Assembly (NCBI RefSeq): GCF_025165815.1
Contig: NZ_JAFFZE010000009.1
Location: 248,001 to 312,000 of the forward strand
Origin: Actinophytocola gossypii
Lineage (GTDB): Bacteria; Actinomycetota; Actinomycetes; Mycobacteriales; Pseudonocardiaceae
Direction: 5' to 3'
DNA: 64,000 bases
Made by a program: the position numbers and the translations under genes. Positions 43,288 through 51,535 of the stretch are shown here, one piece after another (within the stretch, counting starts at the first letter, position 1; each line of letters begins with the position of its first letter). Below the pieces are notes generated by a model, which was given only the letters and a program-made list of their open reading frames with translations, had not been told where the DNA came from and ran no database searches.

Positions 43288-45702
43288 GTGCTGCGCGCGA
43301 TGGTCCGCGACCTGCGGGCGCACCGGGGCCGGCTGGCGATGACGCTGGCCGCGATCGTGCTCGGGGTGGCGTTCGTGGTGTCCACCTGGGTGATGTCCGA
43401 CTCCACCGCCCGCGGCGTCGGCGACACCGACCTCCGGTCCGACGTGGACGTCGTCGTGCGGAGCCCCGAGCGGGGCGCCGTGCTCGCGCCGGCCGACCTG
43501 GACCGGCTCGCCGAACTGCCCGGCGTGACCGACGCGGACGGCGTGCTCGCCGGCCGGGCCGCGCTCGTCGGGGCGGACGGCAAGCTCGTGCCCGGTCCGC
43601 ACGACCGCGCCGGCACCGGCTGGGACGACACCGGGCGCTTCGCCCTGACCGAGGGCCACGCGCCGGGCGGGCCGGACGAGGTCGCCGTGCACACCGACAC
43701 CGGGCTGTCCACCGGGGACACCGCGCGGGTCGTGCTCGGCGACGGCCGCGAGGTCCGGGCCACCGTCGTCGGCACGTTCACCTTCCGCACCCTCGGCCTC
43801 GAACGCGCCCCCACCCTCGCCTGGGACGCCGACACCGCGCTCGCGCTGTTCGGCCGCTACGACCGGATCGAGCTGACCGGTCACGACATCGACGTGCCGG
43901 CCGAGGACGGGTGGCGGGTCGACACCGGCGCGGCGCTGAACGACGAGGTACGCGCCGACGCCGAGGCCTCCGCGCGGTCCACCAAGGAGAGCCTGCTCGC
44001 GTTCGCCGCGGTGGCGCTGCTCGTCGGCGGGTTCGTCATCGCCAACACCTTCACCATGCTCGTCACCCAACGGGTGCGGCAGTTCGCGCTGCTCCGCGCG
44101 GTCGGCGCGACCCGCCGCCAGGTGCGGCGCGCCGTGCTCGGCGAGGCCGCCGTGCTCGGGATCGCGGGCGCCACGATCGGGACCGCGCTGGGGGTCGGCC
44201 TCGGACTCGGCGCCGTCGCACTGTCCCAGGACGACGCCACGTTCGCCGTGTCCCCGCTCGCGATCCTCGCCGGGTACGCGGTCGGCGTCGGCGTGACCGT
44301 GGTCGCCGCGTACGGGTCCGCCCGCCGCGCGGCCGCCGTCGCCCCGGTCGCCGCGCTGCGCACCGACGCGCTCGTGCCGCCCCGCCGGCGGATCCGGGTC
44401 GGGCTCGGCATCGCGCTGCTGCTCGCCGGCACCGCGATGGTCGCCGCCACCGCCGGGGCCGACCTCGACACCACGAGCCGGGTCGTCGGCCTCGCCGGCG
44501 GCGTCGTGGCCTGGCTCGGGGTGCTGGTGCTCGCGCCGGAACTGGCCGGCGTCCTGCGTCCCGTCGTCCGGGTGCTCGGCCGGTTCGGTGGCCCGGCCGT
44601 CCGGCTCGGCGGCCGCAACGCCGTACGCGATCCCCGCCGCACCGCCGCCACCTCGTCCGCCCTGCTGGTCGGGCTCGCGCTGGTGTGCGCGTTCGCCACA
44701 CTCGGCGAGACGATGGTGTCGATGTTCGGCTCGACGGTCCGGGCCACCGTGCCCGAGTCCACGACCGTGCTCCGCTCCGCCTCGGGCGACGAACCGCTGG
44801 CCACCGACGTCCTCGACCGCGTCCGGGACACCCCGGGCGTGACCGAGGCGGCCGCCGACCGGTACGGCTTCGTCGAGGTCACGCACGCCGGTGTCACCAG
44901 CGGCACCACGGTGTCGGCCATCGAGCCGGACGCCTTCGGGACCGTGCTCAACCAGGAGGTCACCGTCGGCACCGGCGACCTGGACGCCGGGTTCGTGGTC
45001 GGTTCCAACCAGGCCGCCATGCTCGGCGTCGGCCTCGGCGACGAGGTCACCCTCGACTTCGGCGAGGAGACCGTGACCCGCCCGATCGTGGGCCTGCACA
45101 CCACCACCGAGGCGCAGCCGCTGTTCTACCTCGACGTCGCCGCCGCGCCCGAGTGGTACCGCGAGCGCGTCACCAGCGTCTACGCCACCGGACCCGATCC
45201 GGCCGCCGCCCGCGCCGCGCTCGACGCCGCCTTCGCCGACCGCCCGGACGTGCGGGTGTTCGACCGCGAAGGCCTGATCGAGGCCGACATGGGCGAGTTC
45301 GAGGCCGTGCTCGCGGTGATGTACGCGATGTTCGGCGCCGCCGTGGTGATCGCGGTGTTCGGGGTGGTGAACACGCTCGCGCTGTCGGTGCTCGAACGCC
45401 GCCGCGAGGTCGGCGTGCTGCGCGCGGTCGGCGCCTCCCGGCGGCTCGTGCGTCGCACGGTGCGGCTGGAGAGCCTGGTCATCTGCGGCTGGGGCGGGAT
45501 CGCCGGCATCATGGTCGGGGTCCTGTTCGGCGCGATCATGCAGCACGTGATGCTCGGCCGCCCGCTGTTCGACATCACGGTGCCGTACCAGGTCATCGGG
45601 GTGTCGCTGGCCGGCATGGTCGGTGTCGGCGTGCTCGCCGCGGTGTGGCCGGCGCGTCGGGCCGCGCACACCGACGTTCTCTCCGCCATCGCCTCGGAGT
45701 AA
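43288..45702 (+). CDS. FtsX-like ABC permease (large, two FtsX domains)
   Basis: An 804-residue membrane protein: an N-terminal helix (about 15-35), a periplasmic-type loop, an FtsX core (about 235-370: FAAVALLVGGFVIANTFTMLVTQRVRQFALLRAVGATRRQV), a middle helix pair, a second loop, and a C-terminal FtsX core (about 675-795: VLAVMYAMFGAAVVIAVFGVVNTLALSVLERRREVGVLRAVGASRRLV). It is the mechanotransducing type rather than a classical channel. It probably exports or extracts a lipophilic or peptide compound, with control by the divergent two-component system. Confidence 0.92.
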   Translation: MLRAMVRDLRAHRGRLAMTLAAIVLGVAFVVSTWVMSDSTARGVGDTDLRSDVDVVVRSPERGAVLAPADLDRLAELPGVTDADGVLAGRAALVGADGKLVPGPHDRAGTGWDDTGRFALTEGHAPGGPDEVAVHTDTGLSTGDTARVVLGDGREVRATVVGTFTFRTLGLERAPTLAWDADTALALFGRYDRIELTGHDIDVPAEDGWRVDTGAALNDEVRADAEASARSTKESLLAFAAVALLVGGFVIANTFTMLVTQRVRQFALLRAVGATRRQVRRAVLGEAAVLGIAGATIGTALGVGLGLGAVALSQDDATFAVSPLAILAGYAVGVGVTVVAAYGSARRAAAVAPVAALRTDALVPPRRRIRVGLGIALLLAGTAMVAATAGADLDTTSRVVGLAGGVVAWLGVLVLAPELAGVLRPVVRVLGRFGGPAVRLGGRNAVRDPRRTAATSSALLVGLALVCAFATLGETMVSMFGSTVRATVPESTTVLRSASGDEPLATDVLDRVRDTPGVTEAAADRYGFVEVTHAGVTSGTTVSAIEPDAFGTVLNQEVTVGTGDLDAGFVVGSNQAAMLGVGLGDEVTLDFGEETVTRPIVGLHTTTEAQPLFYLDVAAAPEWYRERVTSVYATGPDPAAARAALDAAFADRPDVRVFDREGLIEADMGEFEAVLAVMYAMFGAAVVIAVFGVVNTLALSVLERRREVGVLRAVGASRRLVRRTVRLESLVICGWGGIAGIMVGVLFGAIMQHVMLGRPLFDITVPYQVIGVSLAGMVGVGVLAAVWPARRAAHTDVLSAIASE

Positions 45703-45712
45703 TACTGCGAGC

Positions 45713-46912
45713 ATGAGACGAGCCGCGATCGTGACCCCGCTGCGTACCCCTGTCGGCGCGTTCGGCGGGACCCTGCGCCCGGTGCCCGTGGAGGACCTGG
45801 CCGCCACCGTGGTGAAGGCCGTGGTCGCCCGCTCCGGGGTCGACCCGGCGCTGGTGGACGACGTGGTGTTCGCCCAGTCCTACGCCAACGCCGAGACGCC
45901 GTGCGTCGGCCGGTGGGCCGCGCTGCACGCCGGCCTGCCGGTCGAGGTGCCCGGCCTGCAACTCGACCGCCGCTGCGCGGGCGGGCTCCAGTCGGTGGCG
46001 ACCGCGGCGATGATGGTGCAGACCGGCGCGGCCGACGTGGTCCTCGCCGGCGGCGTGGAGAGCATGAGCAACGCCGAGCACTACACCACCGGCGTGCGCT
46101 GGGGCAGCAGGTCGGGCGGGGTGCAGCTGTGGGACCGGCTCGACCGGGGCCGCGAACGGTCCCAGCCGGAGTGGCGGTTCGGGAAGATCTCCGGGATGGT
46201 CGAGACCGCCGAGAACGTCGCAGCGCGGTACGGCGTCACCCGCGAGGAGGCCGACGCGTACGCGGCCCGCAGTCACCAGCGGGCCGCGTCGGCCTGGGCG
46301 GCCGGCACGTTCGCCGCCGAGGTCGTGCCGGTCGAGGTGCCGCAGCGGCGCGGCGAGCCGATCGTGTTCGACCGGGACGAGGGCGTGCGCGCCGACTCGA
46401 CGCCAGAGACCCTGGCGAAGCTGCGGACGATCTTCCCGGACGGCACGGTCACCGCCGGCAACGCCAGTCAGCAGAACGACGCCGCCGCCGCGTGCCTGGT
46501 GGTCGCCGAGGACCGGCTCGACGCGCTCGGGCTCACTCCGCTCGGCTTCCTGGTCGGCTGGACCGCGGTCGGCTGCGAGCCGGGGGAGATGGGCATCGGG
46601 CCGGTGCCGGCGGTGCGGAAGCTGTTCGCCCGCACCGGGCTGTCCTTCGACGACCTGGGCCTGGTCGAGCTGAACGAGGCGTTCGCCTGCCAGGTGCTTG
46701 CCGTGCTGCGCGGCTGGGACTGGGACGACCAGGAACGGCTGAACGTCAACGGCGGCGGCGTGTCGCTCGGCCACCCGATCGCGGCCACCGGCACCCGGAT
46801 CCTGACCTCGCTGCTGCACGAGATGGACCGCCGGGGCGTGCGCTACGGCCTGGAGACCATGTGCGTCGGCGGCGGGCAGGGCATGGCGGCGGTGTTCGAA
46901 GGCGTCAGGTAG
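45713..46912 (+). CDS. Acetyl-CoA acetyltransferase (thiolase)
   Basis: A 399-residue thiolase: acyl-enzyme Cys88 in [51 protein letters not shown] (His) and the second cysteine [10 protein letters not shown]. It catalyses acetyl-CoA condensation or 3-ketoacyl-CoA cleavage. The ATG at 45713 is 10 bp after the permease stop; there is no clear ribosome site. The 3' end overlaps the convergent phosphoesterase by 8 bp. Confidence 0.93.
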   Translation: MRRAAIVTPLRTPVGAFGGTLRPVPVEDLAATVVKAVVARSGVDPALVDDVVFAQSYANAETPCVGRWAALHAGLPVEVPGLQLDRRCAGGLQSVATAAMMVQTGAADVVLAGGVESMSNAEHYTTGVRWGSRSGGVQLWDRLDRGRERSQPEWRFGKISGMVETAENVAARYGVTREEADAYAARSHQRAASAWAAGTFAAEVVPVEVPQRRGEPIVFDRDEGVRADSTPETLAKLRTIFPDGTVTAGNASQQNDAAAACLVVAEDRLDALGLTPLGFLVGWTAVGCEPGEMGIGPVPAVRKLFARTGLSFDDLGLVELNEAFACQVLAVLRGWDWDDQERLNVNGGGVSLGHPIAATGTRILTSLLHEMDRRGVRYGLETMCVGGGQGMAAVFEGVR

Positions 46913-47741
46913 CGCGCGGCAGGACCGTGCGGGGGAGGCCGTGCGGGCGGCTGCGCGGCTTCCACTCGCGCGGGTAGCCCAGCGAGACCTCCTCGAACCG
47001 GACGCCGTCGTAGGTCGTGGTGCGCGGGATGTGCAGGTGCCCGTAGACCATGACCTCCGTGCGGTACCGGGTGTGCCAGTCGGCGGTCAGCTCGGTGCCG
47101 CACCACTGCGCGAACTCCGGGAACCGCAGGATGTCGGTGGGGGTTCGGACCAGCGGGTAGTGGTTGACCAGCACCGTCGACGTGCCGGGGTCGAGCGCGT
47201 CGAGCCGCCGGGCGGTCTCCTCGATCCGCGCGCGGCACCAGTCGTCGCGGGTCGGGTACGGGTCGGGGTGCAGCAGGTACTCGTCGGTGCAGACCACGCC
47301 GGTGCGGTGCGCGTAGGCGAGGCCCTCCTCCTTGGTGGCGCAGCCGGGCGGCCGGAACGAGTAGTCGTAGAGCGTGAACAGCGGCGCGATCGTCACCGGG
47401 CCGTCCGGGCCGGGCCACGTCTGGTACGGGTCCTCCGGCGTGACGATGTCGAGCCGGCGGCACAGCTCCACCAGCGCCTCGTACCGCTCGACGCCGCGCA
47501 GCGTGACCGGATCGTCCGGCGGCGTCCACAGCTCGTGGTTGCCCGGCACCCAGAAGACCTTCGCCCACCGCTCCCGCAGCGTGCCCAGCGCCCACTCGAC
47601 GCTCGCGAACCGCTCGGCGACGTCGCCGGCCACCAGCAGCCAGTCGTCGGCCGAACCCGGCCGCAGGCCGCGCACCACCTCCCGGTTGTCGGCATAGGAC
47701 ACGTGCAGGTCGCTGACCGCGGCGAGAGTAGGAGTGCTCAC
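46905..47741 (-). CDS. Calcineurin-like metallophosphoesterase
   Basis: A 278-residue phosphoesterase with the full metal set: SDLHVSY (D11, H13), GDVAER, GNHELW, VNHYPLV and GHLHIPR. There is no signal peptide. In many actinobacteria this gene lies beside an Sfp-type phosphopantetheinyl transferase and is suspected to act on related substrates; no such transferase is present here. A leaderless -10 (TAGGGT) lies 7 nt before the GTG. Confidence 0.9.
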   Translation of the reverse strand: MSTPTLAAVSDLHVSYADNREVVRGLRPGSADDWLLVAGDVAERFASVEWALGTLRERWAKVFWVPGNHELWTPPDDPVTLRGVERYEALVELCRRLDIVTPEDPYQTWPGPDGPVTIAPLFTLYDYSFRPPGCATKEEGLAYAHRTGVVCTDEYLLHPDPYPTRDDWCRARIEETARRLDALDPGTSTVLVNHYPLVRTPTDILRFPEFAQWCGTELTADWHTRYRTEVMVYGHLHIPRTTTYDGVRFEEVSLGYPREWKPRSRPHGLPRTVLPRAT

Positions 47742-47748
47742 CAGGCCG

Positions 47749-47754
47749 ACCCTA
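47749..47754 (-). promoter_or_regulatory. Leaderless -10 box of the metallophosphoesterase gene
   Basis: Minus-strand TAGGGT ends 7 nt before the GTG at 47741. Confidence 0.55.
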
Positions 47755-47843
47755 ACGGGCGCGTTATGCCCGATCCTCTACTGTCCGCCCGGGCCGTACC
47801 GCAGAATGGCGGTGGATCACTGGGGCGCGGTGAGGGAGTGGCG

Positions 47844-48869
47844 GTGCGCGGACTTCGGGTCTCGTTCGGCGGTGCGGTCGGTGGGGTCGCGGTGATGGTC
47901 GCGACGCTGCTCGTGGCACCCGCTCCGGCCGCCGGCCAGCCGACCTCGGTCGCCGGTCTGCTCGCCCATTACCACGACCTGAGCAAGGAAGCCGAGCGCG
48001 TCAACGAGGAGCTGCTGCTCGTCCAGGAGTCGCTGGCCGGGCAGCGGAAGGCGTCCGCGAAGGCCAGGACCGCCGCCGACGACGCGCGGACCGCCGCCGA
48101 CCGGGCCCGCCACCGGGCGAGCACGGTGCCGGACCTCGACCAGTACGCCGACGCGCTCGCGCGCCGCCGGGGACTGACCGCGCTGTCGGCGCTCGCGGAC
48201 AGCACGAGCCCCGACGACCTGCTTGGCAGGCTGCGTGCGGTGGCTCTTGCCAGCCGCCTCACCAGCACCGGCACCGAGGGCGACGCGGCGCTGGCCGCCG
48301 CCGAACAGGCGGAGCGGGCGGCGGACACGGCCGAGGACGCCGCGGCACGCGCGGAGGCCGAGGTCGCCGCCGGGACGACGGACCTCCAGCGCCGCCGGGC
48401 CGACCTGGACCGGCAGATCCGCGAGGTGCGGGCGGCGCTGGACAGGCTGACCCCGGAACAGCGCTCGCTGCTCGCCGGCGCCGAGGACTACGGCGACGAC
48501 GTGGTCATCCCGGGCGGCGACATCGGCGGGATGCTGGAGTTCGCGCTGGCCCAGATGGGCAAGCCGTACCTGTGGGGCGCGGTCGGCCCGAACGCCTACG
48601 ACTGCTCGGGCCTGGTGCAGACCGCGTTCCGCAAGATCGGCGTCGAGGTGCCGCGAGTGTCCCGGGTGCAGGCCACCGTCGGGCAGTCGATCCCGCGCTC
48701 GCAGGTGCGCGCGGGTGACCTGATCTTCTACTACAACCCGGTGCAACACGTGGCCATCGCCGTGGACGACACCCGCGCGGTGCACGCCCCAAGCTTCGGT
48801 GAGTCGGTCAAGATCGCCGGCATCGACGCCATCGGCCCGATCACCGTGATCCGGCGGGTCATCGCCTGA
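47844..48869 (+). CDS. Secreted NlpC/P60 peptidoglycan hydrolase
   Basis: A 341-residue exported protein. A signal peptide (VRGLRVSFGGAVGGVAVMVATLLVAPAPAAG) is followed by a long alpha-helical coiled coil (about 40-205, rich in EQAERAADTAEDAA) and a C-terminal NlpC/P60 domain with Cys254 (YDCSGLVQ), His302 (QHVAIAV) and a polar third residue. It resembles RipA/RipC-type D,L-endopeptidases that cut peptide stems during division; the coiled coil may autoinhibit it. The GTG at 47844 lies 7 nt after GAGGG; the GTG at 47838 is too close. Confidence 0.9.
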   Translation: MRGLRVSFGGAVGGVAVMVATLLVAPAPAAGQPTSVAGLLAHYHDLSKEAERVNEELLLVQESLAGQRKASAKARTAADDARTAADRARHRASTVPDLDQYADALARRRGLTALSALADSTSPDDLLGRLRAVALASRLTSTGTEGDAALAAAEQAERAADTAEDAAARAEAEVAAGTTDLQRRRADLDRQIREVRAALDRLTPEQRSLLAGAEDYGDDVVIPGGDIGGMLEFALAQMGKPYLWGAVGPNAYDCSGLVQTAFRKIGVEVPRVSRVQATVGQSIPRSQVRAGDLIFYYNPVQHVAIAVDDTRAVHAPSFGESVKIAGIDAIGPITVIRRVIA

Positions 48870-48870
48870 A

Positions 48871-48923
48871 ACCCTGAACGACCCTCTTGGGACGGTGAAT
48901 GTCCCAAGAGGGTCGTTCAGGGT
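48871..48923. terminator. Perfect 23-bp inverted repeat (bidirectional terminator)
   Basis: Bases 48871-48893 and 48901-48923 are exact reverse complements (core GACCCTCTTGGGAC) with a 7-nt loop GGTGAAT. It lies 1 bp past the NlpC stop and 15 bp before the BCCT stop, serving both convergent genes. The perfect length is more than a terminator needs and resembles dispersed intergenic hairpins I recall from Amycolatopsis-type genomes. Confidence 0.85.
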
Positions 48924-48937
48924 CGGTCGAGCCGGGG

Positions 48938-50713
48938 TCAGCGCCGCCGGAGGCCGCGTCGGCGTGCCTTGACGTGTTCCTCGGCCGCTGCCGCTCGCAG
49001 CTTCCGGAACATCTCGTCCTCCTGGATCATCAGCTGGTCGGACCGCAGGTCGCGCCACAGCGACACGCACAGGCCGATCATCACCAGGGCGAACGGCGCG
49101 GCGACGATGATCGTCAGGTTCTGCAGGCCGGTCAGCGCGTTCCCGCTCCCGTCCCCGACGAGCAGCATCACGATGGCGACGGCACCCATCAGCACGCCCC
49201 AGAAGATCACCACGTGGCGCTTCGGATGCACCGAGCCGCCCTGGGACAGCGTGCCCATCACCACCGAGGCCGCGTCGGCGCCGGATACGAAGAAGATCGA
49301 CACCAGCAGGATCACCAGTACCGCGGCCACTGTGGACAGTGGGAGGCTCTGCAGGAACGCGAACGTCATGCCTTCCGACGTCCCGTTCGGGTTGTACACC
49401 CAGGTGTCCACCCTGAACACGTCACCGAGTGTCTCGTTCGCGTTGTGCGCGGCAAGTTCCTCGGGACTCAGGCCCTGGGCGCGCAGCGCGTCCCGCTGCT
49501 GGCGGATCGCCGCCCCACCGAAGATGGCGAACCAGAACAGGCTCACCACGCTCGGCACCAGGATCACGCCGGCCACGAACTGCCGGATCGTCCGCCCGCG
49601 GCTGATCCGCGCGATGAACACACCGACGAACGGCGTCCAGGAGATCCACCACGCCCAGTAGAAGATCGTCTGCCCACCGAGCCAGGCCTGCATCTCCTCC
49701 CCGCCGGTGACGCCGGTGCGGCCGGACATCTCCGCGAACTCCCGGACGTAGTCACCGATCGCGCCGGGCAGCAGGTTCAGCATCAGCACCGTCGGGCCGA
49801 CGACCAGCACGAACACGGCCAGTACCGCGGCCAGCACCATGTTGATGTTCGACAGCCACTGGATGCCCTTGGCCACACCGGACACCGCCGAGGCGACGAA
49901 CGCCATCGTCAGCACCGCGATCACGGCCACCAGCAGCAACGTGCCCGCCTCGCCGACCCAGCCGACGAACTCCATGCCCTCGGCGACCTGCAGGGCGCCG
50001 AGCCCGAGCGAGGCGGCCGAGCCGAACAGCGTGGCGAAGATCGCCATGATGTCGATGGCCTTGCCCAGCGGGCCCTCGGCCCGGCGCTTGCCGAGCAGCG
50101 GTGCGAACACCGAGCTGAACAGCTGGCGCCTGCCGCGGCGGAAGGTGCTGTAGGCGATCGCCAGGCCGACCACCGCGTAGATCGCCCACGGGTGGATGGT
50201 CCAGTGGAAGAGCGTGGTCGCCATCGCCGTGTGCACGGCGTCGTCCGACGCCGGCAGGTCGGTGCCCGGGGGTGGACTCATCAGGTGGGTGACCGGCTCG
50301 GCCACGCCGAAGAACATCAGCCCGATGCCCATGCCCGCGCTGAACATCATCGCGATCCAGGACACCGTCCGGAACTCGGGCTTCTCCTTGTCGTCACCGA
50401 GCGGGATGCGTCCGTAGCGGCTGATCGACAGTCCGATCGCGAACAGCACGAATCCACTCGCGACAAGGACGAAAGCCCAGCCGCCGTAAGGAATGATGCC
50501 GTCGTTGAGGATGCTGGACGCGACCGTGACCATCGAGTCGGTGCCGAACACCCCCCACGCGAGGAAAACCACGGTGAGCGCGGCCGCGACTCCGAACACG
50601 ACGCGGTCGGTCACCGCGGGCTGGTCAGCGGCCCGCCGCGGTGTCTCGACGCTCGTGTCCTCGTCTTCCTGCCCCGGGCCGGTGGCTTCCGGAGCTTTCG
50701 TCACTTCATCCAT
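48938..50713 (-). CDS. BCCT-family betaine/choline/carnitine transporter
   Basis: A 591-residue secondary transporter with 12 expected helices. Family marks are MMFSAGMGIGLMFFGVAEPVTH (glycine-rich helix), TLFHWTIHPWAIY, WAWWISWTPFVGVFIARISRGRTIRQF (tryptophan box) and FFVSGADAASVVMG. It takes up compatible solutes such as glycine betaine or choline with Na+ or H+. Basic residues at the C-terminus (VKARRRGLRRR) recall the osmosensing tail of BetP. The ATG at 50713 lacks a good ribosome site. A CGAACCGGTTCG palindrome lies 65 bp upstream. Confidence 0.93.
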   Translation of the reverse strand: MDEVTKAPEATGPGQEDEDTSVETPRRAADQPAVTDRVVFGVAAALTVVFLAWGVFGTDSMVTVASSILNDGIIPYGGWAFVLVASGFVLFAIGLSISRYGRIPLGDDKEKPEFRTVSWIAMMFSAGMGIGLMFFGVAEPVTHLMSPPPGTDLPASDDAVHTAMATTLFHWTIHPWAIYAVVGLAIAYSTFRRGRRQLFSSVFAPLLGKRRAEGPLGKAIDIMAIFATLFGSAASLGLGALQVAEGMEFVGWVGEAGTLLLVAVIAVLTMAFVASAVSGVAKGIQWLSNINMVLAAVLAVFVLVVGPTVLMLNLLPGAIGDYVREFAEMSGRTGVTGGEEMQAWLGGQTIFYWAWWISWTPFVGVFIARISRGRTIRQFVAGVILVPSVVSLFWFAIFGGAAIRQQRDALRAQGLSPEELAAHNANETLGDVFRVDTWVYNPNGTSEGMTFAFLQSLPLSTVAAVLVILLVSIFFVSGADAASVVMGTLSQGGSVHPKRHVVIFWGVLMGAVAIVMLLVGDGSGNALTGLQNLTIIVAAPFALVMIGLCVSLWRDLRSDQLMIQEDEMFRKLRAAAAEEHVKARRRGLRRR

Positions 50714-51535
50714 AAGTTTGTGAGCCCGCGCCGAACCCGCCGGCGCGATGCCTCCCTCCCGATGCGGAACTGTTGGTCGAACCGGTTCGGCAGCCTAGAC
50801 CTTAGGGCAACGCCGAGAAGTGACATTGTTGCGCATTGTGAGCCGGCGATGTTTCGTTACGCAAAAGAGCCCTCGTCCGCGCCGGCAAGTGTAGTCACCA
50901 CCAGCGGCCAGAGCATCCTGAACCCGGTGAACCCGCAGGTGAAGAAGCCCCTGGTACTGACGGTGCCGGCCGTCCGTGGCGAGTCCGGAGCGTCTCGGCG
51001 AGCGCGCGCCGCGACGGCGGCGACCGAGGACATGCGAACACCGCGCAGGCGGCGAGCAGCATCACGCCGGGGCGGTCCTGACGCGCGGCATTGTCCAGTC
51101 TGGTCACCCATCCAATCATGCGCCCCTGGAACAGCACGACCGGGTGGTGTTTGAGCACGAGCAGGACGGCGACGGTCCACCTCGGCGTGCCCGGGCACCG
51201 CACGATCCACTGTGGAATTCCGGCGTGATCAGCTGGATGTGCGGCGGAAGCGGCATCTTCAGGCCGCGATGACGCGGGTGCGGGCGAGTGGGGCTTGTCG
51301 GGTGGCGGTCAGGTCGCGCTGACCAGCCGCGTAGGCTCGCGACCTGCCGGTGCGCGCCTCTGGCGGGCCACCGGCCGCGCCGCGCCCGCGGCCGGAGTTC
51401 GACGGTCGGCTCGGTGTGCCGGATGCACGGCTGTTTCCGATGTCGACGTGGCGGCGCCGGGTGTCCCGCGAACCGCGTGGTCTCGGCCCGCCAGCTTGGC
51501 CTGCGCCGCCTCGCCGGGTGCTGGCCGTGAGCGCG
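50714..51535. other. 822-bp region with no credible gene
   Basis: The first 150 bp is the upstream region of the BCCT gene and contains a palindrome at 50778-50789. Beyond it, short frames exist on both strands (for example 50895-51203 minus and 50976-51272 plus), but they are arginine/serine-rich, lack ribosome sites and overlap one another, so none is preferred. A minus-strand stretch around 51000-51200 reads TVAVLLVLKHHPVVLF and PGVMLLAACAVFAC, hinting at an eroded membrane protein. No tRNA, IS end or inverted terminal repeat is visible. Confidence 0.6.
50778..50789. promoter_or_regulatory. Palindrome upstream of the BCCT gene
   Basis: CGAACCGGTTCG is a perfect 12-bp palindrome about 65 bp before the BCCT start. 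Minus-strand TAGGCT upstream of it could be a -10. It is a possible operator, though G/C-rich palindromes occur by chance. Confidence 0.3.

Noticed and set aside
41352-45716. 1,454-codon plus-strand frame across the histidine kinase and ABC genes
   Set aside because: Arg/Pro/Gly-rich shadow of genes with clear domains in other frames.
47750-47843. c-di-AMP (ydaO-type) riboswitch before the NlpC/P60 gene
   Set aside because: Only about 100 bp are available and the conserved helices and motifs were not recognisable.
50895-51203. Possible minus-strand membrane protein in the 822-bp gap
   Set aside because: No ribosome site, overlapping frames of equal quality, C-terminal half low-complexity; kept only as an eroded-gene hint.
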